Assembly (NCBI RefSeq): GCF_964340395.1
Contig: NC_135566.1
Span: 23,014,135-23,078,134 of the forward strand
Source of the DNA: Glandiceps talaboti
Taxonomy: Eukaryota; Hemichordata; Enteropneusta; Spengelidae
Direction of reading: 5' to 3'
DNA length: 64,000 bases
Position numbers and translations under genes: made by a program. The notes beneath the pieces were generated by a model. That model did not search any database, was not told the origin of the DNA, and saw only the letters and a list, made by a program, of their open reading frames with translations. Of the stretch, positions 44,968 through 57,239 are shown one piece after another (within the stretch, counting starts at the first letter, position 1; every line of letters begins with the position of its first letter).

Positions 44968-44998
<31 letters not shown>
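44938..44998. repeat. (GTAT)n microsatellite
   Basis: About 14 GTAT units at the end of the R2 repeat. Confidence 0.95.
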
Positions 44999-47900
44999 GT
45001 GCATCACCACCAATCTGCCTTGCAACCTGACAGAATGCAGTAAAACTTGAATAGGCAAAGGCTACAGCAGTCAAAGTACACAAACAGAAGACTTGATTTG
45101 ATCCAATCATTCAGAGACCATTTTTATTAAATATGGTGTATGCTCATGATTGCAACTGAATCTGCAGGAGAAGTTCATCATTTACCAAGCCATAACGTAC
45201 CTGTGCAATGATAAAGAGACAATGAACACACAAGCAATGAATCAAAAATACAAATTAGCAACCATCAGCAAATTATAACAAATAGTAATATTTATTAACA
45301 TTAAAAATAACTTGAAACAATGACAGCTTTTTATGAAAGTGAGGATAACATTGTCTTTTAAGAATAAATGACAATTATTGGTAAAACTCAGATACATTTA
45401 AATCTCAGCCATATTTATATCTAAAACATTACATAAATATCCAAACAGTGGCATGACAATTTTTTTAACCATGAACTGACTAACACAAATTTCAGTACTG
45501 TAATATTCTGAATTCAACAGTCACAGTGGAGAAAGCAAGTACATGTATCACGTTACATAATCTAGGCAACATTGGGACACATATACACGACATCAAAGAT
45601 TTAATTTACCTTCACTTAGGTGCATGAATTGTGTAAGAAAATTACTCCTTCAGAGAAAGAAATATTGGAGCCTCTCGCCTAAGAATTGTCAAGTTTAGGT
45701 GATGCTGGCATTGGAATACATTAAAGTTGGTATGAAGTTGAAAAGTTGCCATTTTTTTAAAAGATTAAATTGATACACACTTTTAGTATATTATTCTACT
45801 TCCTGGAGTGGACTGAAAGGCTTGTGAAAGAAACCGGATGTGTGGCACATTAAAAAATTAATGTCCCAAATTCGGTATTTTTTTGTGTTGATGGTACGTA
45901 CCAAAACAAACTGTTGTAAACATACTGGCATATACATAATGGCGATGAATTCAAATCTTCATTCAACGCACATACCTTTCGACACTGACAGGTGTTCTGA
46001 GGACACACTATTGGACAGGTAACAAATGAAGTGCTCTACTATAGATCTGATGATTTTTGTAGTGATCTGTGATGCAAACAAAATCCACTCTCTGGCCTTC
46101 ATACCAACTTTAAGTCCATCACACATTTATATGCATCATTGTTCACCAAGTTATTTCGTAACACTGTAGCTGGTATTTTATGAGAACAGTCTTGCAAAAA
46201 TGAATGGTATTCAGAAGGTGTGATTAAATCATTACCATTGTTGATCACTTTCGTCAATAAGGAACTGTAAATGGCTGGCTGTTTTCAGTAACAATATCAT
46301 TTGTGTCATTATCAACAACAATATCATTCCTCTGGAGAGAGTGGCGTACTGGTGGCTAAATCGATTTTCACTTTGTGGATTTGAACCAGCAAAGTGTAAA
46401 AGTTTTTTTCTTAGACACTCGGATGAAGATGTAATCTTCATGTTTATGGTTAGCTAGTGGTAGATTGCTGTCATCTTAATACTGGCCTGGCAATAGCTGT
46501 TGTAAGCTAATTAATACAAGTGTCACCACTAGAGTGTGCTGTCACCACAAACATCACATCAGACAGATCACTTTCAGTCCATTTCTTGCAGTGGAATTTG
46601 TCAGCATTTGTACATGTGTAAGCCCTGAATACAAAATAAAAACATGACAGATATTAATCAGTTGGTATCTTACATTATGATATAAAATTAGTTCACAAAC
46701 TTAACTTTCTGTTAGTGTAAATAAAATACTTATAATAATATTTAAGTTTATATCATACATTTACTTGTAGTGACACTGAGATACAGTCTACCGCATCCCC
46801 TAATGAGGTCATGCCTGAACCAATCATGTTGGCGCCATATGTAACGTTGAGTATATTGCACATGTGCAAGACCTCCACAATTTTGTTTACAGCTACAATC
46901 AACTTGTTCACTGCCAAACATGTAGAACTTGATCCGTGTTAAGTCAAGTCTCAAAGGATGTCTTGGAATGTAAGTATTATATTTAAACTCCATTATTTTG
47001 TCACCGATGGCAATGAGCATATTTATTAGCTCTATTCAAGAATTTTTAGGAATATTCAAGAATATTTTGGGATTCAAGAATATTTAGGTGTTAGATAGAG
47101 CAGATCATAGAAATTCATTCAGGAGGTGATTAATTCTATGTCTGACTACACAGGACGACTGCGTGAGGTAAAGGACTCTGATATTTGGTGCACGACTGTG
47201 TATCAGCAAACATCCACAGTACCACTCACCTCGACTGGCCGAAAAAATTGCTCTATTAAAACATGCTGTCAAAAAGCTATTTATAAATGCATGTGACACT
47301 ACGACAACTTAATATTTTACAGACCATTTCTAACAGGTCAAAACAATAACAACAATTTTGTGTATGACTGGCAATATCATTCATGACTGTCTCATGCAGT
47401 CAAAGGTTGGCAAAACCATATAAGTGCGTTACATTGACTAATTATTATGGAACAGAAAAAAAACAGCAATATGGCCTTAAGGATTTTGTGATTTTTCCAC
47501 ACCTCAAGGTTGTATACTGTGATTCATTACTGCATGGCTATAAAACTTGATCCTGGCACACCACTAAAGACGATCACCTAGGCCTGCAATATGTACATGT
47601 ACTATGTAGCATGTAATACAATATCTCAAAAAGTGTGTTCCTCATATTATATTAGTGAATTAGATATTAATATATATATTTGCATTTGTTTTTCAGTCAT
47701 TCCTGGAAGACGAATTCTTTCCCTTGATGATGATGTACCAGTAGTTTACCGGAGTGGTTTCCCAGTTAGTGGTAATAATTACGATGTACTGTGTGGGTGT
47801 GCATAAATGTGCCCATTTTTACTATCCAACATGGTGATTTTTGGCAACGAGAATTAGTATTTTTTTAGAGGCAATAGTACAAAGTACTGGATAAAATTCA

Positions 47901-48074
47901 GTCTACTAGGTAGTCAGCATAAATATTTGTATGGTACTAGAATAAATTACCAATTAATATGTATCTGATTCCTTCATTTCCTTGATACAAGCTTAGGGTA
48001 CAGCAGATTTAAATTGAATGCCTCCTGTAAGAGAATCACTAATCATGCAAATAACTCATTAAATTAAAAAAAAT
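44999..48074 (-). other. Largely unique intron DNA with two protein-like minus-strand segments
   Basis: At 46765-47020 (minus) a frame reads FGSEQVDCSCKQNCGGLAHV and IWRQHDWFRHDLIRGCGRLY, with a possible donor. At about 46500-46624 (minus), after an acceptor-like ttttattttgtattcag, another reads AYTCTNADKFHCKKWTESDL. Both look compositionally like real Cys/His-rich protein. However, the simplest splice joins them in the wrong phase, so I do not call a gene. The remainder is unannotated. Confidence 0.25.
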
Positions 48075-48898
48075 ACCACCAATGGCATTGTAGCACCAAC
48101 TGTACAGTTTTTAAAAAATGTTTATTCATATGCTAGTCCATGCTAACAATAGGTGTTCATTTGCTGAATGTTTATTCAGTTGCCTATGTTGCTATCTTTA
48201 TGATATATGCTATCATTTGGCTGTTGCTATGGGCGTGGTCATGTTGTTAGATATATTTTCATACATTTTTGTATCGTTTTGTTCACTTGTGTATGAATTC
48301 CTGACATTATCTTTGCAATATACATGATCATTTGGCTGTTTCTATGGGTGTGGTCTTGTTGCTAGGCACATTTGCATACATTTATTGAATGTTTATTCAA
48401 TTGTCTTAATCCCTGTTACCTTCGCAATATACATGATCATTTGGTTGTTGCTATGGGCGTGGTCTTGTTGCTAGGCAAATTTACATACATTTTTTGAATG
48501 TTTATTCAATTGTCTATTAATCCATGTTGTTATCTTCCCAATATATGTGATCATTTGGCTGTTGCTATGGGTGTGGTCTTGTTGCTAGGCACATTTGCAT
48601 ACATTTATTGAATGTTTATTCAATTGTCTTATTAATCTATGTTATCTTCCCAATATATGTGATCATCTGGCTGTTGCTATGGGTGTGGTCTTGTTGCTAG
48701 GCAAATTTACATACATTTTTCGAATGTTTACTCACTTGCCTACCAGATGATGTTATTTGACCAAAATATACTGCCATTCGGTTGTTGCTAAGGGTGTAGT
48801 CATGGTTGCTAGGGCCAATTGTGTCAAAATATTTTAAAGAAAATCTGCAGAATAACACTTCTAGAAACATCTCACCAAGTTTCAGTCTCATTGACCAA
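48075..48898 (+). repeat. Family A repeat, left part, interrupted
   Basis: Head (caatggcattgtagcac, caactgtacag), five central tandem units, then gccaattgtgtcaaaata to tctcattgaccaa, where a 514-bp element intervenes. It continues at 49413. Confidence 0.85.
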
Positions 48899-49412
48899 TA
48901 GTCTTGCTGCTAGACGTTCGGGCTTTCTTTCGATACTATAAGGGAACGAAGTTCGCAGTGAGGGCTTGCCCGAACAGTCTAGCAAATGTCATTTTCAGAC
49001 CAGACATTCCATTGAGATTACATTAAGCAGTTTGGGCCATGTATGCATATACATGTATATACTTTAATATATTCAATGTCTGCATGCAGTTGTTGACAAA
49101 CACACTTATGTCATTACTATGTCTTATCGGTTTATGGTAATTGTGAGTTTGATGAGTGTGTAGACGTTGTCATTCACACATTTCAGTTAACGCATTGGTG
49201 GTTATTTTTACAAGCCCCTCCTTAAGATGAATATGCATGAAAAATTAGCTATTGTCCTCTGTTTGTGTTTGTCGCTAATACGGTTCTCTGATTGGCAGTT
49301 ATTTATATCCTGATGACATTTGCTAGACCTTGGATGTTCCATCCTCGATAGCGATGTTCGGTTGTGTGTCGTATTGTATCGGAGGAACATCCGAGGTCTA
49401 GCAGATAGACTA
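48899..49412. mobile_element. 514-bp element, TAGTC ends, 9-bp target duplication, hairpin at each end
   Basis: It begins TAGTCTTGCTGCTAGACG and ends GGTCTAGCAGATAGACTA, flanked by ATTGACCAA at 48890-48898 and 49413-49421. Left hairpin: 48909-48923 with 48968-48983. Right hairpin: 49322-49340 with 49384-49402 (18 of 19 pairs). Four GCTAGAC words in alternating orientation. Same terminal TAGTC, same duplication length and same hairpin-ended plan as 42344-42959. Confidence 0.88.
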
Positions 49413-49970
49413 ATTGACCAAGTACTTTTTGAGATATAAATTTTTGACCAAAATTCATATTTTTACACCTAATTTGCATATTACTGATGAGATCATTAAA
49501 ATTATGCTTAGTTCTTCATCTATACACCCACAGATGCATCCCTGTTAAATTTCAGCCCAATCTACTGAGTAGTTTTGGAATTATAGGTTTTTGACCAAAA
49601 AGACACATTTTTAGCCCTAATTTGCATATTACTAAGGGAATCATCATGTCATGAACAAATCTTAATTTACTCACATCTAAGAATGTCCCCATTAAATTTC
49701 ATGCCAATCTGCCCAGTAGTTTTGGAGTTTAAATTTTTTGACCAAAAATCACATTTTTTGACCCAAAACCCATTTCTCTGATGTATTCATTTTCATTTGA
49801 ACAATTTCCCAACTAGACACCAGAAGTAACATGACCACCAAATATTAAAGCAATTGGTCCAGCAGTTTTTGACTTTAAGTTGTTTACACACACACACATC
49901 CACACAGACAGACAGACACTTTGCCATGCCTATAGCATTACTGAACCTTCAGTTCAGTTGTGCTAAAAAT
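49413..49970 (+). repeat. Family A repeat, right part after the insertion
   Basis: Resumes at attgaccaagtactttttga with ctaatttgcatattactgat units, a short CA tract at about 49887-49899, and the 3' hairpin ending gttgtgctaaaaat. Confidence 0.85.
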
Positions 49971-50500
49971 CTGATAAATAAAAGTCATTGAATGTGTAAC
50001 ACGCGATATTACAAGTGTAAATATCAGTAAATGTTGGTTAATAAGACATGTAGACTGTAGTTTTTGTTTACTGATGTTTACTTGAATGTGAAACACGCGA
50101 TATTACAAGTGTAAATATCAGTAAATGTTGGTTAATAAGACATGTAGACTGTAGTTTTTGTTTACTGATGTCTATTACAACCACCAGCAATGTATTTTTT
50201 CACAATGCTGTTGAGTTTTATTCACCTGTTGACTACGCTCGTCATAGCCTTACTGCCAACGACTTCTCCTTATGATGTTTCAACATCCTGTGGTCTAGGT
50301 GGGACCGGAAATACCCGAAAACTCTTGAAGTAAATCCAAAGGGAACTGACTGAAAAAAGGTCATTTTATGGTGTTTGCAGACACTTTTTTGCAGATGCTT
50401 TTTTAAAGTTTTAAAACCAGAATGCGTTTCACAAACATGTCGTCTAGCAAAATAGCAATAGTGAATGTGAGCATTTTGAAACACCTTTAACACTAATTTG
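49971..50500 (+). repeat. Family C repeat, with a ~107-bp internal tandem duplication
   Basis: The segment gtgtaaatatcagtaaatgt ... ttttgtttactgatg occurs twice (about 50016 and 50109). The remainder matches 22740-23045. Confidence 0.7.
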
Positions 50501-50504
50501 ATAG

Positions 50505-50820
50505 GACAAATGTTGTTATGTTTAACGAATATACTAAATTATATTGAAATTGAAGTATGCAGTCTTAAGATATTGCTTAATTAGTTTATTTCATTGATAT
50601 GCAAATTTCCCTAATTAACATACACAGATCTCGCTCAAAAACTAAGCAGATCTAGCCATTACCCCATATGTACCAAATTTCATTATAATTGAACCAGCCG
50701 TTTCTAAGAAAATTATGACACAGACAGACAGACACACACACAGACGAACATACAGAGACAGACAGACAGACAGACAGACATCCCCCTTTTAAAACCTCCC
50801 GTACCCTTACGGGAGGTAAA
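50505..50820 (-). repeat. Family B repeat, inverted
   Basis: It ends with (CAGA)n and the head hairpin acctcccgtacccttacggg-aggt at 50795-50818. A small relative (head only) is at 51225-51300. Confidence 0.75.
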
Positions 50821-51300
50821 AATGACTTTGAAATGAGATTTTTCCTCGATTTGTAAAAGTGTTTTTGTTTTAGTTAAATTTTTGGAATAAAATGTGTAAT
50901 TTTTCAACACTACTGTTGTAAGCTTACATGTATGTGTATCAGGTGTGTGAATTGGAATGGGTGCATGTCTGTTTGATAGAAACATTTTCCATATCATTGT
51001 GACTGGGACAAGTAAGTTAATTAATCCCAATATTGATCACCAATTTACAAACAAAATTTATATTCCCGGGAAATAACAAGCCTTCATCATCGACAACATG
51101 TCAGTTATTTTAATGATAAATGGGGAAATAAGAAGTCACAAAGCAATAGAGATATACACAGGCCAGTAAACAATGAAGGTGAGTGCATGGCAGTCAGGAC
51201 GTTTGACTTGAGGCAGCCATTTTTTAGAAAATGGTGACACACACACACACACACACACTTTTCACCCCTAATATATAACCTTCTTTACGGAAGGTAAAAA

Positions 51301-53425
51301 CTAAAGGCATGTGTATTTCCGACGATCTTGAGCTTTCTACAGCAAAAAGCAGCAATTTGATTAGTCAAGAGTTACCCTACGCATTCATTCGCCATGTGAG
51401 GGTGGACTATTTTCCTCTATAACATAAAATACAATATAAGGAAATGTGGTAGACTGAGATATCGCTATGCTATTCACACATGGATAGAACATCATCCCAT
51501 CACCACAAACAAAGTGGTAAACCTAAATGATGTTTATCAAATTGTAAATTTGTAAAAATTCTTTTGGTAAATGAGCAGTTTTATACGGTTCATAAACTAC
51601 AAAATTGAAATTTTAAATGCTGTAACTGAAGGATTTACATCTACATGTGGAAAGCATGGTTTCCTAGCAAAACTGTGTGATAGACAAAACAAAGTTATGA
51701 TCAGTCTGGTATTCATAAAGTGAAATTGTTTTTTTTTTTACTAATAGTCAAAATATAACAGCTAGAAAGAATTTTCATCCTAGTGGAAAATTTTGTCTAA
51801 ATCTCTATGTAATCTCATGATCTTTGAGTGCTAAACCTGGAACAGTAAAGGACCAAGAAAAAAACCCCTAAATAAACAAAATTAAAAGTAAATTTTATAA
51901 ATAAACAAAATTAAATATAAATAAATCAATAAATAATGCCACAATTATCACAGTCAAAATTTCAAAGTTTCAAGGAAGACACCACAGACATTTCATTGTG
52001 AGGTCAAAATTATGCACTCTAAACTGAGTCTAATATTGTAATGTAGCAGAGGTTTGTAGTAAGTATGTGCATGACATGTGACAGCTGATACGATGCGCCG
52101 TGGGTTTTGTGTTGCGTAACTTAAACGGTCGTAGAAATAAAGCATATGACAGCTTGAGGTTTCATGATAAATCTAATCCAATCTAGTCTATATCATATGT
52201 ATTCAGTTTGGGTATGTTTTCTCTGCATGAAGCCTTGCTATACTCAACGGTGTTGTTTTTGTCCCGAGTGCTATGTACATGTCCGATGAATGGCTGTTAC
52301 TCAGTCATATGCCAATGTGTCGGTAATAATCAATATGCATGTTTTAATGAATACAATTACTTCTAAACTTTCCACATTTTGAGGTTTCGCTTGATAATAG
52401 TTTATTATATGCCATTCTGTCTAAAGAAGTTATTGGCCATTGCAAAGGTGATACGATCGTCACTAGTGTACTACTCCACACATGAAGTGTACACACGTTT
52501 ATACACCACAACACGTGATAGTGCGTAACAATCAATCAGAAAGTTTGAAACTTACCTTCAGGTTTTCTTCATTTTATCTTCACATTTGTAAAGAGAGATC
52601 CTGAGGTTCGATGAAGGAGAGTATTAGACTACATTTGACTGTGCAATCTAAAATACTTCCACTGCTGAATTACAACAATTCACATGTGGAAAATATGATA
52701 GAAAGGTCCCGAGAGAGTGGTGGACTGTGATGGTTGAAATCGTACTTTCTTCGTGTCTACTTCCCAGTTCGATCAGTAGTTCAATAGAGAAAGTTGGATG
52801 CTTCGGAGAGATATTCGTATGTATTCAACTTTGCAGTCACAATGATCAGGGGTCAACACGAAAACAATAATGGGAGACCCAAATAGACATTGGCATTCAG
52901 CTAGCTGACTACACTCATATTTATTTCTAGGCACATAATGCTTTTGCTACAAAAAAGCCCCTGGATCTTTTGTGTAGATAGTACTGCTACATAGTTGCAC
53001 TCTTGTCTAAATACATACCTCAAAGCTACAGAATTAAAATAAGTGAGGGTTATGTTGTGACTAGTGAGTACACATGTAGGGAGTTTGACCTGAGATCGCA
53101 GATCAATTTTGAGTTTGTGCGGTCGTCCATTCCTTGGTCATTCCCTACTCACTTTCTAGATAATGCTAATGTACATGTACCATGAAATAGATTTAGCTTG
53201 TGATCGAGCTACAAAAGCAGCAAAAGATGTGGCTAATTTTACATCATGGCTAAACTTTGAAATGGAATGGGTACATTTTTAGTTTAGATGAATGATGGAA
53301 TGTACATTTATAGTCACATTTGGCATTTAGTACAGTAGAAAACTAGACATGTTTAGACCGGAAGTGATCGTTGTTCTTTCACTGGGGATGCACACACACA
53401 TGCACAGAACTCCAAAATAACTGAG
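51301..53425. other. Intron segment without recognised content
   Basis: Apparently single-copy. A donor-like aag|gtaagt (minus, about 52551-52557) after a short ATG-started frame that stops at once; not called. Confidence 0.4.
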
Positions 53426-54400
53426 GTGCATTCTACGTTAAATAGACTGCAGTTTCATTCAGGGATAGCTCTAGCCTTGTTGAAATCATATTTTCTCAAT
53501 CGCCATCAACATGTCAAAGTGATCTATACAGCATCTTCTACATTGTACGTCATGTTTAAAGTATGGTGTTCCACAAGGATCAGTTCTAGGTCCGATCCTA
53601 TTCACATTGTATACAGCTCCATCAGAGGATGGCATCATTAGATATGGCCTCTACTACATGATGTATGCGGACAACTCAGAAATTTAAACAATCTGTAACA
53701 AGCCAGCTGACATTCTACCTGATGTTGAAACATGCATCAAAGACGTTCGTAGCTGGATGAGATCAAATATGTTAGTCCTCAACGATGACAAAACTGAGGT
53801 GATCAAATACTCATCGTGATTAAAAACCACATAGAAGAATTGGCCAGCCTGAAAATTGGCAGGCATGACATCACACCCTCTACCTCAGTTCGTAATCTCA
53901 GTGTTACTCTCCATAGCAACTTCATGTCTGCATGATCAGATTAGTCATATTTGCAGGAATGGTGACTTTACATTATAGAAGATTGGAAAAATTTGCAAAC
54001 CGTTAGGCAAAGCTTGTACAGAGAAATTAATACATGCATTTGTGACATCCCGACTCGATTATTGCAATGGTCTATTGTATGAAATTCCGAAATACCAGGT
54101 TGATCGTCTGCAGTCACTCCAGCATGCTGCAGCCTGTGTTGTCAGTTGTACACATAAATTCGACCACATTACTCCTGTACTCACTGACTTGCAGTGGCTT
54201 CCTGTTGAGGCCAGCATTAATTTCAAAATCCTACTGATCACTTTCAAGATAATCAATCATGTAGCACCATCATACCTGTCAGATTTATTTAGCATTTATG
54301 TTCCAAAACAAATCTTCGTTCTGTGGAAAAGCTACTCTTAGTCCAACCACGTGGTAATTTTAATAAATCTTATGGCCAGGGGGCCCTTGGTAATATTTCA
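53426..54400 (+). pseudogene. Decayed L2/CR1-type LINE, reverse transcriptase portion
   Basis: Across several shifted frames: GIALALLKSYFLNRHQHVKV, YGVPQGSVLGPILFTLYT, YYMMYADNSEI (the YADD box, last Asp changed to Asn), IKDVRSWMRSNMLVLNDDKT, TSRLDYCNGLLYEIPKYQVD, ITPVLTDLQWLPVEASINFK and HVAPSYLSDLFSIYVPKQ. These are the ordered blocks of L2-type ORF2. Frameshifts, stops and a changed catalytic residue make it dead. Confidence 0.88.
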
Positions 54401-54559
54401 TTTTCGTTTGAGATATTGGTCAAATATGAAGGCAGTATCACCAAGTGCATTCTGCTTAGTCTAGTACTATGTGTACTATGCACATGCAATGAAGACTTCA
54501 GTACGGTACAACAATTTTTATTTCATTTTTCTTCAAAATAGGGTTGAACCTCATAATGA

Positions 54560-54830
54560 CCGTGGAGCCATGATGAGTGAATGGTTAAAGCGGCCGGCTT
54601 GGAATCTGCAGGTTGCAGGTCCGAGCCCCATCGCTGCCGGTTCTTTCTGCGTGGCTAAAGTCCTCGGGCAAGATTTGAACCACGACTGTACCTTAGTCCA
54701 CCCAGCTGTATAAATGGGGACCTGGTAGGATAGAGGTTGCAATGTGAATGCTTAAATCCTATGCGCTTTAAAGGCTGCAATGGATTGTATGCTCCCCATG
54801 GAGTTGAGGGAAGTATAAAGGGCTGAACAT
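54560..54830 (+). mobile_element. tRNA-derived SINE
   Basis: The tRNA-like head gtgaatggttaaagcggccg-gcttgg (A-box position) and ggttgcaggtccgagcccc (B box) are followed by a unique body (gtggctaaagtcc...gcgctttaaaggctgcaatg). A second copy at 58086-58400 shares head and body. Confidence 0.8.
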
Positions 54831-54860
54831 ATTTTATTTACCAAAATATTTTCTCTTCAG

Positions 54861-54890
<30 letters not shown>
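54861..54890. repeat. Poly-C run (C30)
   Basis: Thirty consecutive C just after the SINE tail; a likely sequencing or assembly weak point. Confidence 0.95.
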
Positions 54891-54891
<1 letters not shown>

Positions 54892-55114
54892 TTGTAACGT
54901 CTGCTCGATCCCTTATGTGTGATATGGATGTGTCAGATGTGTTATTATCTGACAGACCTGTAGATGACGCAATAAATAAATTACATTCTCTTGTTATACG
55001 CACTGTTGGTATAAAATCAGGTTCATTTTTTAAAGATATTTTTCAGTCAACCATTGACCGTCATCATCACAACAACAACTTTAATACGAGATTTGAATAC
55101 CACCAAAATACCAG

Positions 55115-55265
55115 TACTAGTCCATGAGCCAGACCCTGAAACAATTGGTACCAAAATGAGGTACCAAATGAAACATTACTTTTCTAAAACTATTTTTTCT
55201 GTAGATTCCAAAAATGCTCGGTGGACATCTGTATTTGGTAGCTTTCTAGTAGTAATCTTCATTTA
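55115..55265. repeat. Fragment of a repeat also present at about 60850-60975
   Basis: ccatgagccagaccctgaaa and ttggtacc...ggtaccaaa pairs recur in inverted orientation at 60930-60975. An upstream open stretch (54915-55127) has no known similarity. Confidence 0.5.
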
Positions 55266-55677
55266 AATTTACATAACACATAATAAAAAAAATCAATAAT
55301 CTGATGGTGGTTTGGAGATGACAATTCAAATTTGAAACAGTTTATGTAATCCAACATTCATAAAACATTGAAATAATTAAATTAAATCAAATTATGACTG
55401 AGATAACATTGTTTGACATCTTTAAATCTACAATTTGCATATCAATTACCTCATTGCATATGTTTATCCATACAACAATTTTCTTTTAACACACGGTTAT
55501 TGGAATTAACAGAAATTTTGGCATTTATTCTTTACACAATGCTTGAAAACAATGTCTTTAAAAATAATTGGTATCTTAGTTGTCTCCTGATAAATTATTG
55601 TGCCAGCTATGAAAACTTATGAAGGGTTATTAAGAGAAATGTTTGAGGATGACATGATCAGTTTTGACACAAAAAAA

Positions 55678-56960
55678 ATACCGCCAATGGCGTTGTAGCA
55701 CAACTGTAGTTTTTAAAAATGTTTATCCATATGCTAGTCTATGCTAACAATAGGTGTTTATTTGCTGAATAACTATCCAGTTGCCTATCCAACCATGTTG
55801 CTATCTTTACGATAAATGCTATCATTTGGCTGTTGCTATGGGCGTGGTCATGTTGTTAGATATATTTGCATACATTTGTGCATGTTTTTGTTCACTTGTA
55901 TATGAATTCCTGATATTGTCTTTGCAATATACGTGATCATTTGGCTGTTGCTATGGGCGTGGTCTTGTTGCTAGGAAAATTTACATACATTTTTTGAATG
56001 TTTATTCATCTGTCTTTCTATTCCTGTTGTTATCTTTGCAATATACGTGATTATTTGGCTGTTGTTATGGGCGTGGTCTTGTTGCTATGCACATTTACAT
56101 ACATTTTTTGGATGTTTATTCAATTATCTATTAAACCCTGTTGTTACCTTTGTGAAATACACCACCGTTTGGCTGTTGCTATGGGCGTGGTCATGGTTGC
56201 TAGGGTATTTTCATACATTTTTTGAATGTTTACTCACTTGCTTACCAGATGATGTTGTTATTTGACCAAAATATACTGCCATTTGGTTGTTGCTAAAGGG
56301 CGTGGTCATGGTCGCTAGGGCCAATTTTGTCAAAATGTTTTTAAGAAAATCTGCAGAATAACAGTTTCAGAAACATCTCGCCAAGTTTCAGACTAATTGA
56401 CCAAGTACTTTTTGAGATATAAGTTTTTGACCAAAAATGAACATTTTTACACCAAATTTGCATATCACTCATGGAATCATGGTATGCTTAATATTTCCTC
56501 GTCCATACATCCCTAGATACATTCCCATTAAATTTCAGCCCAATCTGCTCAGTAGTTTTAGAATTATAGATTTTTAACCAAAAAGACACATTTTTAGCCC
56601 TAATTTGCATATCACTGATGGCATCATCCCGTCATGAACAAATCTTACTTTACACCCCCTTAAGAATGAATCTGCCCAGTAGTTTCTGAGTTTAAGTTTT
56701 TTGACCAAAAATCACATTTTTTGACCCAAATCACACACCTGTGATGCGATCATTTTGATTTGAACAATTTCCCAACTAGACACCCAAAGTAATGGACCCA
56801 CCAAATATCGTGGCAATCGGTTCAGCGGTTTTTGACTTTAAGTTGTTTACACACACACACACACACACATCCACACACATCCACACACACAGACAGACAG
56901 ACAGACAGACGCCGGGCGATCCCTATAGCACTACTGAACAAGTTCAGTTGTGCTAAAAAC
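55678..56960 (+). mobile_element. Family A, most complete copy (Helentron/HINE-like, 1.28 kb)
   Basis: Head ccgccaatggcgttg, then TAGCACAACTG at 55696-55706. About five central tandem units (ggctgttgctatgggc core) and three units of the ctaatttgcatatcactgat type follow. Then come (CA)n and (CAGA)n tracts (56850-56910) and the terminal hairpin ending CAGTTGTGCTA at 56945-56955. No ORF. The 5' word and 3' word are exact inverse complements but sit at different distances from the ends. Confidence 0.75.
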
Positions 56961-57239
56961 TATCTAGAAATCTTTTGGTATGGGTTATCCTCTATCTAGT
57001 GCTCATGATATACATGTTACGCTAAAGTTTAATACATTATCATATATGCCTGTTTTTTCCCCCAAAATATACTTGTTTGATTATGTAACTATTACCCACA
57101 ATGCAATGCAGCATGACATTTAAATTAAGGGGAAACTGTACAAGGTAGAATGCATCTTGGGGACATATTTATCTGAAAATCAGAGTACTTCAATCAACTC
57201 TTTGCCATATGAAAGCTGGGCCTTTTGAATTAATTAAAG

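Noticed and set aside
54561-54630. Functional tRNA gene
   Set aside because: Only the A/B-box region is tRNA-like; the acceptor arm is not restored and the sequence continues into a SINE body shared with 58086-58400.
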